From assembly GCF_900102815.1 (NCBI RefSeq), contig NZ_FNGF01000004.1, positions 538,910-602,909 on the forward strand: a stretch of DNA of 64,000 bases, given 5' to 3'. Every line of letters begins with the position of its first letter. The stretch's first letter is position 1. The notes beneath the pieces are model-generated. The model was not told where the DNA came from. It did not search any database and saw only the letters and a program-made list of their open reading frames with translations. Below, one piece after another: positions 10,201-17,537 of the stretch. Source of the DNA: Glycomyces sambucus. GTDB lineage: Bacteria; Actinomycetota; Actinomycetes; Mycobacteriales; Micromonosporaceae. Position numbers and translations under genes: made by a program.

Positions 10201-10612
10201 TGGACTCGTTGTACTTGCGCCAGGAGGAGACGCCCAGGCGCGTGAGCGCGGCGACGGCCGCGAAGGGCAGGCCGTGCTCGAGGACCCAGGCGTCGAGTTC
10301 GGGGCGCAGCACCGACATCTGGCCGTTTCGTTCGCGGGCCCACATGACCGCCGAGACGATCGCGGCGCCTTCGGGGTCGGGCGCGCCGTCGAGGTGGCGC
10401 AGGGCCGCATCGGCGTACCGGGCGAGTTCGGGGCGCCCGAGCGCGTGGCGCAGGTCGTCCTCGTGGAGGGCGATGAGCCGCGCGGCCTCGGCGGGGCCGC
10501 CGGGGTCGAGCACGGCCGGCTCGCCGGGGTCGGTGCGGCGAGGCACGCGCACGGGCTGCCAGTTGGCGGGGAAGACGATGCGGTCCTCTTGGGAGGCGTG
10601 GTACTCGGTCAT
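7295..10612 (-). CDS. DUF4132 repeat protein, paralogue 3
   Basis: A 1,105-residue protein beginning with an AAGGA ribosome-binding site 16 nt after paralogue 2. Order of parts: the N-terminal signature (HASQEDRIVFPANW, VPRRTDPG), then a helical HEAT-like region to about residue 400 ending in LTAPPWTVKGAKRKP. Next is a central block with IPIRSAAAARLAADWYARLK-type and WFERHGAEGAALLVPDALGADKK-type repeats. The DUF4132 core starts near residue 811 (DYGPRSFTVAFDEQLKPFVKDE, then KPRKSLPKPGAKDDPE). The KPG-AKDD motif and the FDEQLKPF segment are nearly the same as in paralogues 1 and 2, pointing to duplication within this lineage. It has no secretion signal and its function is unknown. Confidence 0.88.
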   Translation of the reverse strand: MTEYHASQEDRIVFPANWQPVRVPRRTDPGEPAVLDPGGPAEAARLIALHEDDLRHALGRPELARYADAALRHLDGAPDPEGAAIVSAVMWARERNGQMSVLRPELDAWVLEHGLPFAAVAALTRLGVSSWRKYNESMRDCTVRRYEHRELHTLRTHLDRGVETLRALLAHAAATDYEAAVAAVEAHRTTPEARFIAMVLFPDELGWAEEACREYKAVGVSHADSILWLTLDRPELLTAAGLSGIEHWWVKRELLATVLHHIGGAALPFLNATLRQQVATDARHLLLDAVALLPTDEAAAQLVGTLGEEHVYQAATEAAKRYPRRLLRAAAVEAGTIGAELRPRLAALAADIPAEHRDALDPAGRAAIEALLAPSTTPAADPADLPVILTAPPWTVKGAKRKPLTLDLTADAGPAVVWADGESERWSKPDYDYFRNFTDAEWEKMLARGGVASSGRRHDYSVMATFAPTSVALRAVAKWDGSFSPYTTSDLKVIVSRFGPLAADQVVTALRSHPTYHEAIVPIRSAAAARLAADWYARLKGARVGAVAWFERHGAEGAALLVPDALGADKKLRGNAEGALWNIALRIGTEAVTAAAGRYGPEAEAAVADLLAGDPLEPRGVKLPKPGAWANPVMLPEVLTTEGRAIPADSVRHLVTVLALSTPDYPYAGLDVAADALDRDSLTRFSRALFRLWLSMSAPSKDSWALTQLSHFADDATVRLLAPLVREWPGQSQHKRAVNGLGVLGAIGSEEALRAIQGIAEKVKFKALKEEARVQIAAIADGLGLTQDQLADRLLPDFGLGETGTLVLDYGPRSFTVAFDEQLKPFVKDETGKPRKSLPKPGAKDDPETADAAYKRFAILKKELRTVAADQVQRLEAAMVNGRTWTKDEFERYYVRHPLTWHLSRRLVWSAESAGSRTAFRVAEDRTYTDARDDALTLPDDAVIRLDHPVRMGDMASEWAELFADYEILQPFEQLSRPVMAFTPEELETGSLARFDGAKVEVGKLLGLTSRGWHRSSPEDGGVEPGIYFPLPGGGYVTVALDPGIWVGMVAENPVQTLEGVRLSATEVYWWSRAGRAADGDHPRDIDPVTASEVLAALTRVTAKS

Positions 10613-10628
10613 CGGTGGTCCTTCGGGA

Positions 10629-13600
10629 TCAGGCGCGCACGAGGCGGGCGAGGGAGGCCAGGGCCTCGGCGGCGGGGACGGGGTCGAGGCGGGCGGTGAT
10701 CGGGACGGGGTCGCCGCCGAAGCCCTCGTGGTCGTTGCAGCGCACGGAGACGACGGTCTGCCGCGGGTGCTCGGCGGCGTACCCGATCGCGATGCCGGGT
10801 TCGACGGTGAGGACGAGGAAGCAGCGGCTGGCGAGGAAGTAGGTGAAGCCGGGGACGAGGCCGCCGTCGCCGGGGTAGGCGCGGTGCCACCCGCGCTTGG
10901 CGAGGCCGAGGAGGCGGCCGGTCTCCACCGTCGCGCCTTCGAAGCGGGTCAGGACGCCGGTGGCGAGCTCCTCCTCGGTGAAGGCCATGACGGGCCGGGC
11001 GAGCTGGTCGAAGGGCTGGAGGATCTCGTAGTCGGCGAACAGCTCCGCCCACGCGGCGGCCTCGCCGCCCAGGAGTGCGGGGTGGGCGAGGCGGACCGCG
11101 GCCTCGTCGGGGAGGTCGAACGCGTCGTCGGCGGCGTCGCCGAAGGACCCGTCCTCGGCGATGCGGAACGCGGTGAACTGTCCCTTGTGGTCGGCGAGCC
11201 AGACGAGGCGGCGGGCGAGGATCCCGGTGAGGGCGTGCTCGACGCAGTAGCGGCGGAACTCGGCGGCGCCCCAGGTGCGGCCGCCGATCATGGCGCGTTC
11301 GAGGCGCTTGACCTGCTCCGCGGCAACGGACTTGAGCTCCTTGCGGAACGCGAGGAAGCGCCGGTAGGCGTCCTCGGCCACGGCGGGGTCGTCCTTCGCG
11401 CCGGGCTTGGGGAGGGTCTTGCGGGCCTTGCCGGACTCGTCGATCACGAAGGGCCGCAGCGCCTCGTCGAAGCCGACCGTGAACCGGCGGGTGCCGTAGT
11501 CGACGGTCCGCGCCCCTTCCTCGCCGAGGCCGAAGTCGGGGACGACGCGGTCGGCGAGCTGTTCCTGGGTGAGGCCGAGTTCTGCGGCGATGCGCTCGAT
11601 CTGGACGCCGGCCTCCAGGCCCAGCGCCTCGAACCGGACCGTCGCGGCGGTGGTCTGGATGGCGCGCAGGGCCTCCTCGGAGCCGATCGCGCCGAGCACC
11701 TTGAGGGCGGCGACGGCCCGGCGGTGCTGGCCCTCGCCGGGCCACTCCCGCAGGCGGGGCGCGAGCATCCACACGGTCTCGTCCTCGGCGAAGTGCGCGA
11801 GCTGCGTGAGCGCCCACTGGTCCTTCGCGGGCGCGCCGACGGCGAGCCACTGCTCGAAGACGGCGCGGCCGAAACGCGCGAGCGAGGCCCGGTCGCAGGT
11901 CTCGGCGACCACGTCGAGCCCGGCGTACGGCTGGTCGGGGGCGGCGAGCGCGAGGACGGTGAGGAGGTGGCGCACGGACGCCTCGGGGAGCGCGCGGTCG
12001 CGTCCTTTGAGGAGGACCTGCGGGAACATCACCGGTGCGGCCCACGGGCCGGGCTTGGGGACCTTCGCGCCGCGCGGATCGAGCGGGTCGAGCGCGAAGA
12101 GCGCCGCGACGCCCGCGACCGCTTCGGGCCCGTAGGGCTCGGCCGCGGCGATGACGGCGTCGTCGCCGTGGACGGCGGCGAGGTGGTACAGCGCGGCCTC
12201 GGCGGCCTGGCGGTTCCCGCGGTCGGCGCCGAGGGCGTCGGGGACGAGGACAGTGGCGGCGGCGAGGCCGTGCCGCTCGAACCACTGGGCGGCGGCGGCG
12301 CGTTCGGTCTTGCGCCGCGCGAAGCGGCCCGCGACCCACCTGGCGGCCTCGGCGCTGAACACGGGCATGAGGTGGTCGTCGAAGCCCCAGCGCTCGGCGA
12401 GCAGGAGGGCGGGTGCGATCGCGGCGGTGCCGTGGCGGTGGAGGATCGCCTCCACGTCGCCGGGGTAGGACTGGTCGGCGAGCGCGGCCCAGTCGGGGAA
12501 CGCCTTGTGGGCCATGCCGTCGGGGCCGTAGGCGGCGACCATGGCGAGGCGGTGGTCGTACACCCCGGGGGTGCGGGCGGCCATGAACCGGTACCAGGAG
12601 GCGAGCTGCGCGGCGTCGTTCCCGTAGCGGTCGAGGAAGTACCGCGAGCGCTCGGCCTCCTCCTCGCTCCACACCAGACGGGGACCGCCGATCGGTTCGA
12701 GGTCGAGGACCACCGGCTTTGGCCTGCGGCGCTTGACGGTCCACGGCGGGGCAGTGAGGAGCGCGGGGAGTTCGGCCGGGTCGGCGTCGGGCGCGGTCCG
12801 CCGCAGGTCGGCGAGGCCCGCGATCGCCTCGCGCAGGTCGGCGGGGTGGCCGTCGAGGGGCCCGGCCTCGGCGGCGACCGCGGTGAGGGGGCCGAGCCGC
12901 TCCGGCGGGGCCCCGGCGGCCGCGGCGGCGACGGCGCGCAGGAGGGGTCCGGGGTGGCGGCGGGCGGACTCGACCGCGCCGTCGAAGACGTACGGCTCGT
13001 CGAGCCGCGCGACGAGGGCCGCGGCGGGCGCGTCGCCGGGGAGCAGCGCGACGGCCCTGATGAGGGTCCTGCGGTCGGCGGCGCCGACGGCGTAGCGCGA
13101 GTCGAGGGTGGCGAGCAGGATCGGCAGGCTCGCGGCGCCGACCGAGTCGATGAGGGCGGCGACGTGCTCCGTCTCGAGTTCGTAGGTGGTCATCTCGGTC
13201 AGCCCGGCGGCCGCGAGGTGGGCGGCGTCGCCGGCGGCGTGGTACAGGATGCGGTCGTCGGTCGCGCCGCCGCGGTGGGGGCGGAACTCGGTGCAGCTCT
13301 GGAGGACCCAGTCGTGCTCGGTGGGGAGCAGGAGTGCGGCGGCGAGGCGCTTGACGGGGTCGTCGCGGTGCGCGGCGGCGGCCGCGACGACGGCGCCGTA
13401 CTCCTCGTCGGAGGCCGCGGCGAGCGCGGCGCGGACCTCGGCGGTGAAGCCGTTGTCGAGGTCGCGGTCGAGGTTGCGCAGGTCGCGGGTGGTGGCGGTG
13501 GTGAGCCGGAGGTGCCAGTGCGGGGGCCGGGTGCCGTCGGGGTGCCAGCTGTGGTCGACCTGGAGGGCGTACCGCTCGATGAGGGTGCCGACCGCCCACG

Positions 13601-13949
13601 GGAGGCCGTGCGCCGTGCGCCAGGCGTCGAATTCGAGGCGGGTCCACCAGCCGGCGGTGTGCGGGCCCGCGTACCGCAGCAGCTCGCCGACGGCGGCGGC
13701 GCCGAGGGCGTCGGGCTCGCCGGCGGTGAACGCCTCGATGGCCGCGCGGTGGCGCCGGTTCCGCTTCATGACCAGGAGCTGCGCGAGGAGGTCCGCGTGG
13801 ACCTCCAGCTGCTCGGCGAGGAGGTCGGGGGCGTCGGGGTCGGTCGCGGGCGCGGTCCCGGGGCGCTTCCCTCGGCGCGGGAGGAGCTTCGCGGCCCAGG
13901 CCGCCGGGAGGTCGAGGCGGTCCTCTTGCGGCGCGGCGTGTTCGGTCAT
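10629..13949 (-). CDS. DUF4132 repeat protein, paralogue 2
   Basis: A 1,106-residue cytoplasmic protein. The ATG at 13949 is chosen because it gives the group N-terminus (MTEHAAPQEDRLDLPAAW...LLPRRGKRPG) and has a GGAAAG-like site upstream; a much longer open frame extends upstream but only as a shadow of paralogue 1. It contains the PPWTVKRRRPKP linker, the WFERHG-LVPDALGADRGN repeat block, and the DUF4132 core from about residue 820 (DYGTRRFTVGFDEALRPFVIDE). An 80-nt gap separates it from paralogue 1 and holds a promoter-like sequence, so it may be made both from read-through and from its own transcript. Function is unknown. Confidence 0.88.
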   Translation of the reverse strand: MTEHAAPQEDRLDLPAAWAAKLLPRRGKRPGTAPATDPDAPDLLAEQLEVHADLLAQLLVMKRNRRHRAAIEAFTAGEPDALGAAAVGELLRYAGPHTAGWWTRLEFDAWRTAHGLPWAVGTLIERYALQVDHSWHPDGTRPPHWHLRLTTATTRDLRNLDRDLDNGFTAEVRAALAAASDEEYGAVVAAAAAHRDDPVKRLAAALLLPTEHDWVLQSCTEFRPHRGGATDDRILYHAAGDAAHLAAAGLTEMTTYELETEHVAALIDSVGAASLPILLATLDSRYAVGAADRRTLIRAVALLPGDAPAAALVARLDEPYVFDGAVESARRHPGPLLRAVAAAAAGAPPERLGPLTAVAAEAGPLDGHPADLREAIAGLADLRRTAPDADPAELPALLTAPPWTVKRRRPKPVVLDLEPIGGPRLVWSEEEAERSRYFLDRYGNDAAQLASWYRFMAARTPGVYDHRLAMVAAYGPDGMAHKAFPDWAALADQSYPGDVEAILHRHGTAAIAPALLLAERWGFDDHLMPVFSAEAARWVAGRFARRKTERAAAAQWFERHGLAAATVLVPDALGADRGNRQAAEAALYHLAAVHGDDAVIAAAEPYGPEAVAGVAALFALDPLDPRGAKVPKPGPWAAPVMFPQVLLKGRDRALPEASVRHLLTVLALAAPDQPYAGLDVVAETCDRASLARFGRAVFEQWLAVGAPAKDQWALTQLAHFAEDETVWMLAPRLREWPGEGQHRRAVAALKVLGAIGSEEALRAIQTTAATVRFEALGLEAGVQIERIAAELGLTQEQLADRVVPDFGLGEEGARTVDYGTRRFTVGFDEALRPFVIDESGKARKTLPKPGAKDDPAVAEDAYRRFLAFRKELKSVAAEQVKRLERAMIGGRTWGAAEFRRYCVEHALTGILARRLVWLADHKGQFTAFRIAEDGSFGDAADDAFDLPDEAAVRLAHPALLGGEAAAWAELFADYEILQPFDQLARPVMAFTEEELATGVLTRFEGATVETGRLLGLAKRGWHRAYPGDGGLVPGFTYFLASRCFLVLTVEPGIAIGYAAEHPRQTVVSVRCNDHEGFGGDPVPITARLDPVPAAEALASLARLVRA

Positions 13950-13984
13950 GAGGCGTCTTTCCAGGGTGGGAGGGTGCCGCCCCG

Positions 13985-14013
13985 AGGATACGACCCCGGG
14001 GCGACGCCCTCCG
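13985..14013 (-). promoter_or_regulatory. Candidate promoter of DUF4132 paralogue 2
   Basis: On the minus strand TATCCT (13985-13990) is preceded by a 17-nt spacer that begins GCGTCGCCCC. The GTCGCnCC core is at the same distance from the -10 as in the promoters of paralogues 1 and 5. The -35 position reads CGGAGG, which is not a standard hexamer. The call rests mainly on the similarity among the three sites. Confidence 0.4.
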
Positions 14014-14029
14014 CGACGAGTGGGACGGG

Positions 14030-17000
14030 TCAGGAGCGGCCGGTGAGGCGCGACAGCGAGCCGAGGACCTCGGCGGCGGCGACCGCGCCGACGTCCTTGG
14101 GGAACTTGCGGTCCGCGGTGTCCTTCGCGGCGGACCACCAGTACTGCTCGTGGTCGCTCAGGCGCACGTCCTGCACGGTCTGCTGCGGGGTCTCGCTGAT
14201 GGCGCCCACGTAGATGCCGGGGTCGAGCGAGACGGTGACGAAGCCGCCGCCCGGAAGGCGGTAGGCGATGCCCGGCTCGACGCCGGCGTCCTCGGGCGCG
14301 GCCCGCTGCCAGCCGCGCTTGACCATGCCGAGGACGCGGCCGGGCTCCACTGTGGCCCCTTCGAAGCGGGTGAGGCGGCCGGTGGCCAGCTCCTCCTCGG
14401 TGAAGGCCAGCACGGGGCGGTCGAGCTGGTCGAAGGGCTGGAGGATCTCGTAGTCGGCGAGGATCTCGGCCCACGCGGCGACCTCGTCGCCCAGGAGGGC
14501 GGGGTGGGCGACGCTCACCGCGGCGTCCTCGGGGAGGTCGAACGCCTCGTCCTCGACGTCGCTGAAGGAGCCGTCCTCGGCGATGCGGAACCCGGAGCGG
14601 TCGTCGCCGACCGCGGCGGTCCACACGAGGCGGCGCGCGAGGTGCTTGGTGAGCGCGTGGTCCACGAAGAACCGCCGGAACTCCGCGGCCGACCAGGTGC
14701 GGCTGCCGGTCATGGCCGCTTCGAGGCGGAGGATCTGGTCGGCCGCGACGGCGCGCAGCTCCTTCTTGAGCGCGGTGAAGCGCTGGTAGGCGGCGCCGGC
14801 GAGGTCGGCGTCGTCCTTCGCGCCGGGCTTGGGCAGGACCTTGCGGGGCTTGCCGGCCTCGTCGACGACGAAGGGCTTCAGGGCCTCGTCGAAGCCGACG
14901 GTGAAGGTGCGCGGGCCGTAGTCGAGGACGAGCGCGGCGTCCTCGCCGAGCCCGAAGTCGGGCACGAGACGGTCGGCGAGTTGGTCGCGGGTGAGGCCGA
15001 GCTCGGCGGCGATGTGCGCGATCTGCCGGTTCGCCTCCTCCTTGAGCGCCTTGAACTTCACGCGGTCGGCGATGACCTGGATGGCGCGCAGGGCCTCCTC
15101 GGATCCGATGGCGCCGAGCACGGCCAGGCCGTTGACGGCCCGCTTGTGCTGGGACTGGCCGGGCCATTCGCGGATGAGCGGGGCGAGCATCCACACCGTC
15201 TCGTCCTCGGCGAAGTGCCCGAGCTGCGTGAGCGCCCACGAGTCCTTCGCGGGCGCGCCCACCGAGATCCACAGCTGGAACAGGGCGCGGGCGAAGCGGG
15301 TGAGCGAGGCCCGGTCGCAGGCGTCGGCGACGACGTCGAGGCCCGGGTAGGGGTACTCGGGGCTCGCCAGCGCCACGACGGTGAGGAGGTGGCCGACGGA
15401 TTCGGCCGGGAGGGCGCGCTCGCCGCCCTTGAGGAGGACCTGCGGGAGCAGGGCCGGGGAGGCCCAGGCGCCGGGCTTGGGGACCTTGACGCCGCGGGGC
15501 TCCAGCGGGTCGCCCGAGAGCAGGTCGGCGATGGCGGCGGTCGCTTCGGGGCCGTAGGTCTCGGCTCGGGCCGCAACGGCTTCGGGGCCGTGGCGCAGGG
15601 AGAGGTGGAGGAGTGCGGTCTCGGCGTACTGGCGGCGCTTCTTGTCGGCGCCGAGGGCGTCGGGGACGAGGTAGGGGACGGCGTCGAGGCCGTGGCGCTC
15701 GAACCACTTGGCGGCGGAGACGCGGGCGGACTTGAGCCGGTCGAGGCGTTCGGCGGCGAGGCGGGCGGCGCGCAGGTTGAGGACGGGGCCGGGGAGGCGC
15801 TGGAAGGTGTGGTCGCGTTCGGCGGAGCCGAGGGCGCGGTCGGCGGCGCGTTCGCCGTAGCGGGCGAAGATGCGCAGGACGGTGTACTCGTAGCCGGAGT
15901 AGCCGTGCTCGATCCACTGGTCGAGGAAGCGCTCGGCCTTGGCGGGGTCGCCGTAGGCGAGGAAGGACTCCATGCGCCAGTCGAAGGAGTCGAGCTTGGC
16001 GTCGGGGTCCTCCAGGTCCTTCCAGTAGCTCTCGTCGTCCATGGCCCAGGGCTCGGTGAGGCCGGCCCACTCCTCCTGCTCGTTCCGGGCCCAGCGCAGG
16101 TGGAGGTCGGCGGGGGCCTGGAGGCCGTCGATGACGACGGGGGTGCGCTTGGCGCGCTTGGCCTTCCACGGCGGGGTGACCAGGAGGGCGGGCAGGTCGG
16201 CGGGGTCGGCCTCGGGGGCGCGGCCGCTGCCGGCGAGGAGGGTGTCGAAGACCGCGCGGTCGGCCTCGGCGAGGCGGTCGCGCTCGGCCTCGGGGATGAG
16301 GCCGCCGACGGCGCTGAGGCGGAAGCGGGCGTCGCCGGTGGTGCTCGCGGCGAGCTTGACGAGGTGGCGCAGGGCGCGCTGGGGGAAGCGCTGGACGGCG
16401 TCGGCGGCGGACTCGAAGACGTGGGGCTCGCCGAGCTGCTTGAGCAGCAGGGCCATGGCCTCGTCGGTGGGGACGGCGGCGACGCCCTTGTAGAGGAGCT
16501 TCTTGAAGTCGACCGGGAGGTGCCCGGACTGGGTGAGCGGGGCGGTGAGGAGCGGGAGGGCGTCGGCGCCGAGGTTGGCGAGGAGGGCCGCGAGGGAGCC
16601 GGCGTCGGTGTAGTACTCGTTCAGGGAGCCGATCCCGGCGGCGTCGAGCTGGTCGGCGCTGCTGATGGAGTGCAGGAACAGGCGGTCGGACCAGCCGTAG
16701 GAGCGGACCTGCGCGTACTCGGGCGCGGCCTCGTCGACCCAGGCGGTCTCGTCGGGGAGCAGGACGGCGGCGGTGATGCGGCGCATGGGGGTGGTGCGCT
16801 GGGGGCCGGTGAGGGCGACGGCCTCGGCGTAGTCGGCGTCGGAGAGGTCGGCGATGAGGGAGCGCACGGCGCCGACGCCGCCCTGGTCGTACTCGTGGAG
16901 GATCAGGCTGTGGTACTCGACGGTGTTCTCCACGACGGTGCGTTGCTCGTAGCCGCTGCCGGAGGACGAGTCGTGGCGGAGCGCGAGCCGGACGACGGCC

Positions 17001-17365
17001 GCGGCGACGGCGAAGGGGGCGCCGTGCCACTGGACCCAGGCGTCGAACTCGGGGCGGAGCCAGGACTCGTCGCGGCGGGCGTGGGGGTCGCACATGAGCG
17101 CGGCGGCGACGGCGGCGCCGTGTGGGTCGGGCTTCCCGGCGAGGTACGCCTCGACCGCGTCGGCGTGCTCGGCGTTGTCCTCGCGGGCCAGGGCGAGGCG
17201 CAGCTTCTCGGTGCGGGCCTCCAGCTTCCGCTGGAGGCGCTCGCCCGCCTCGGCGTCCAGTGCGACCGGTTTGCCGCTGCGCCGCCCCCGCCGCGACAGC
17301 GCCCGGGAGGCCCACGCGGTCGGCAGGATCAACTGGTCTTCTTGGGGTGCAACGTGATCGGTCAT
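14030..17365 (-). CDS. DUF4132 repeat protein, paralogue 1 (first gene of the array)
   Basis: A 1,111-residue protein and the first gene of the minus-strand array. The ATG at 17365 follows a GAAGGA site. The N-terminal signature is HVAPQEDQLILPTAW with SRRGRRSG. A long helical region with HEAT-like periodicity follows, then TPPWKAKRAKRTP near residue 400, a WFERHGLDAVPYLVPDALGADKK repeat block, and a DUF4132 core from about residue 805 (DYGPRTFTVGFDEALKPF, GKPRKVLPKPGAKDD, DYEILQPFDQLDRP). The tail contains SLDPGIYVGAISETP. There are no membrane segments. It is divergently oriented from the talarate dehydratase gene, across 172 nt with a promoter for each. Relatives are E. coli MolR and YehI; no catalytic residues are recognisable and the role is unknown. 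Confidence 0.88.
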   Translation of the reverse strand: MTDHVAPQEDQLILPTAWASRALSRRGRRSGKPVALDAEAGERLQRKLEARTEKLRLALAREDNAEHADAVEAYLAGKPDPHGAAVAAALMCDPHARRDESWLRPEFDAWVQWHGAPFAVAAAVVRLALRHDSSSGSGYEQRTVVENTVEYHSLILHEYDQGGVGAVRSLIADLSDADYAEAVALTGPQRTTPMRRITAAVLLPDETAWVDEAAPEYAQVRSYGWSDRLFLHSISSADQLDAAGIGSLNEYYTDAGSLAALLANLGADALPLLTAPLTQSGHLPVDFKKLLYKGVAAVPTDEAMALLLKQLGEPHVFESAADAVQRFPQRALRHLVKLAASTTGDARFRLSAVGGLIPEAERDRLAEADRAVFDTLLAGSGRAPEADPADLPALLVTPPWKAKRAKRTPVVIDGLQAPADLHLRWARNEQEEWAGLTEPWAMDDESYWKDLEDPDAKLDSFDWRMESFLAYGDPAKAERFLDQWIEHGYSGYEYTVLRIFARYGERAADRALGSAERDHTFQRLPGPVLNLRAARLAAERLDRLKSARVSAAKWFERHGLDAVPYLVPDALGADKKRRQYAETALLHLSLRHGPEAVAARAETYGPEATAAIADLLSGDPLEPRGVKVPKPGAWASPALLPQVLLKGGERALPAESVGHLLTVVALASPEYPYPGLDVVADACDRASLTRFARALFQLWISVGAPAKDSWALTQLGHFAEDETVWMLAPLIREWPGQSQHKRAVNGLAVLGAIGSEEALRAIQVIADRVKFKALKEEANRQIAHIAAELGLTRDQLADRLVPDFGLGEDAALVLDYGPRTFTVGFDEALKPFVVDEAGKPRKVLPKPGAKDDADLAGAAYQRFTALKKELRAVAADQILRLEAAMTGSRTWSAAEFRRFFVDHALTKHLARRLVWTAAVGDDRSGFRIAEDGSFSDVEDEAFDLPEDAAVSVAHPALLGDEVAAWAEILADYEILQPFDQLDRPVLAFTEEELATGRLTRFEGATVEPGRVLGMVKRGWQRAAPEDAGVEPGIAYRLPGGGFVTVSLDPGIYVGAISETPQQTVQDVRLSDHEQYWWSAAKDTADRKFPKDVGAVAAAEVLGSLSRLTGRS

Positions 17366-17400
17366 GTCCGTCCTTCGTGCCGCAGGGGTTCAGTGCCCCG

Positions 17401-17429
17401 AGACTAGGGGCCCGGTGCGACATCCGGTC
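17401..17429 (-). promoter_or_regulatory. Candidate promoter of the DUF4132-MoxR operon
   Basis: On the minus strand GACCGG (17424-17429), a 17-nt spacer beginning ATGTCGCACC, and TAGTCT (17401-17406), followed by CGGGG. The spacer element is identical over 10 nt to that of paralogue 5 and equally placed. It would start transcription about 30 nt upstream of the ATG of paralogue 1. Confidence 0.55.
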
Positions 17430-17443
17430 TCGAACACCGGGCC

Positions 17444-17472
17444 TTGTGCCCGGCGGGCGGGTGGCCTATGCT
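17444..17472 (+). promoter_or_regulatory. Candidate SigA-type promoter of the talarate/galactarate dehydratase gene
   Basis: TTGTGC (17444-17449), a 17-nt spacer, then TATGCT (17467-17472). The predicted start point is near 17479, exactly where a direct repeat begins, so that repeat would lie at the start point like a repressor operator. Confidence 0.6.
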
Positions 17473-17478
17473 CAGGGT

Positions 17479-17512
17479 GTCCCATTCATCGGCATTGAGT
17501 CCCATTCATCGG
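17479..17512 (+). repeat. Direct repeat, probable operator at the start point of the dehydratase gene
   Basis: The 14-mer GTCCCATTCATCGG occurs at 17479-17492 and again at 17499-17512, a 20-nt period that places both copies on the same helix face. They lie between the predicted -10 and the ribosome-binding site GGGAGG. Binding by the IclR regulator encoded downstream or by the LysR protein is an inference. Confidence 0.6.
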
Positions 17513-17537
17513 GACTATTGAGCTCCGGGAGGACCCC

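Noticed and set aside
17437..17453. CCGGGC-N5-GCCCGG stem as a terminator
   Set aside because: It lies at the -35 of a plausible divergent promoter, with no gene ending upstream on either strand.
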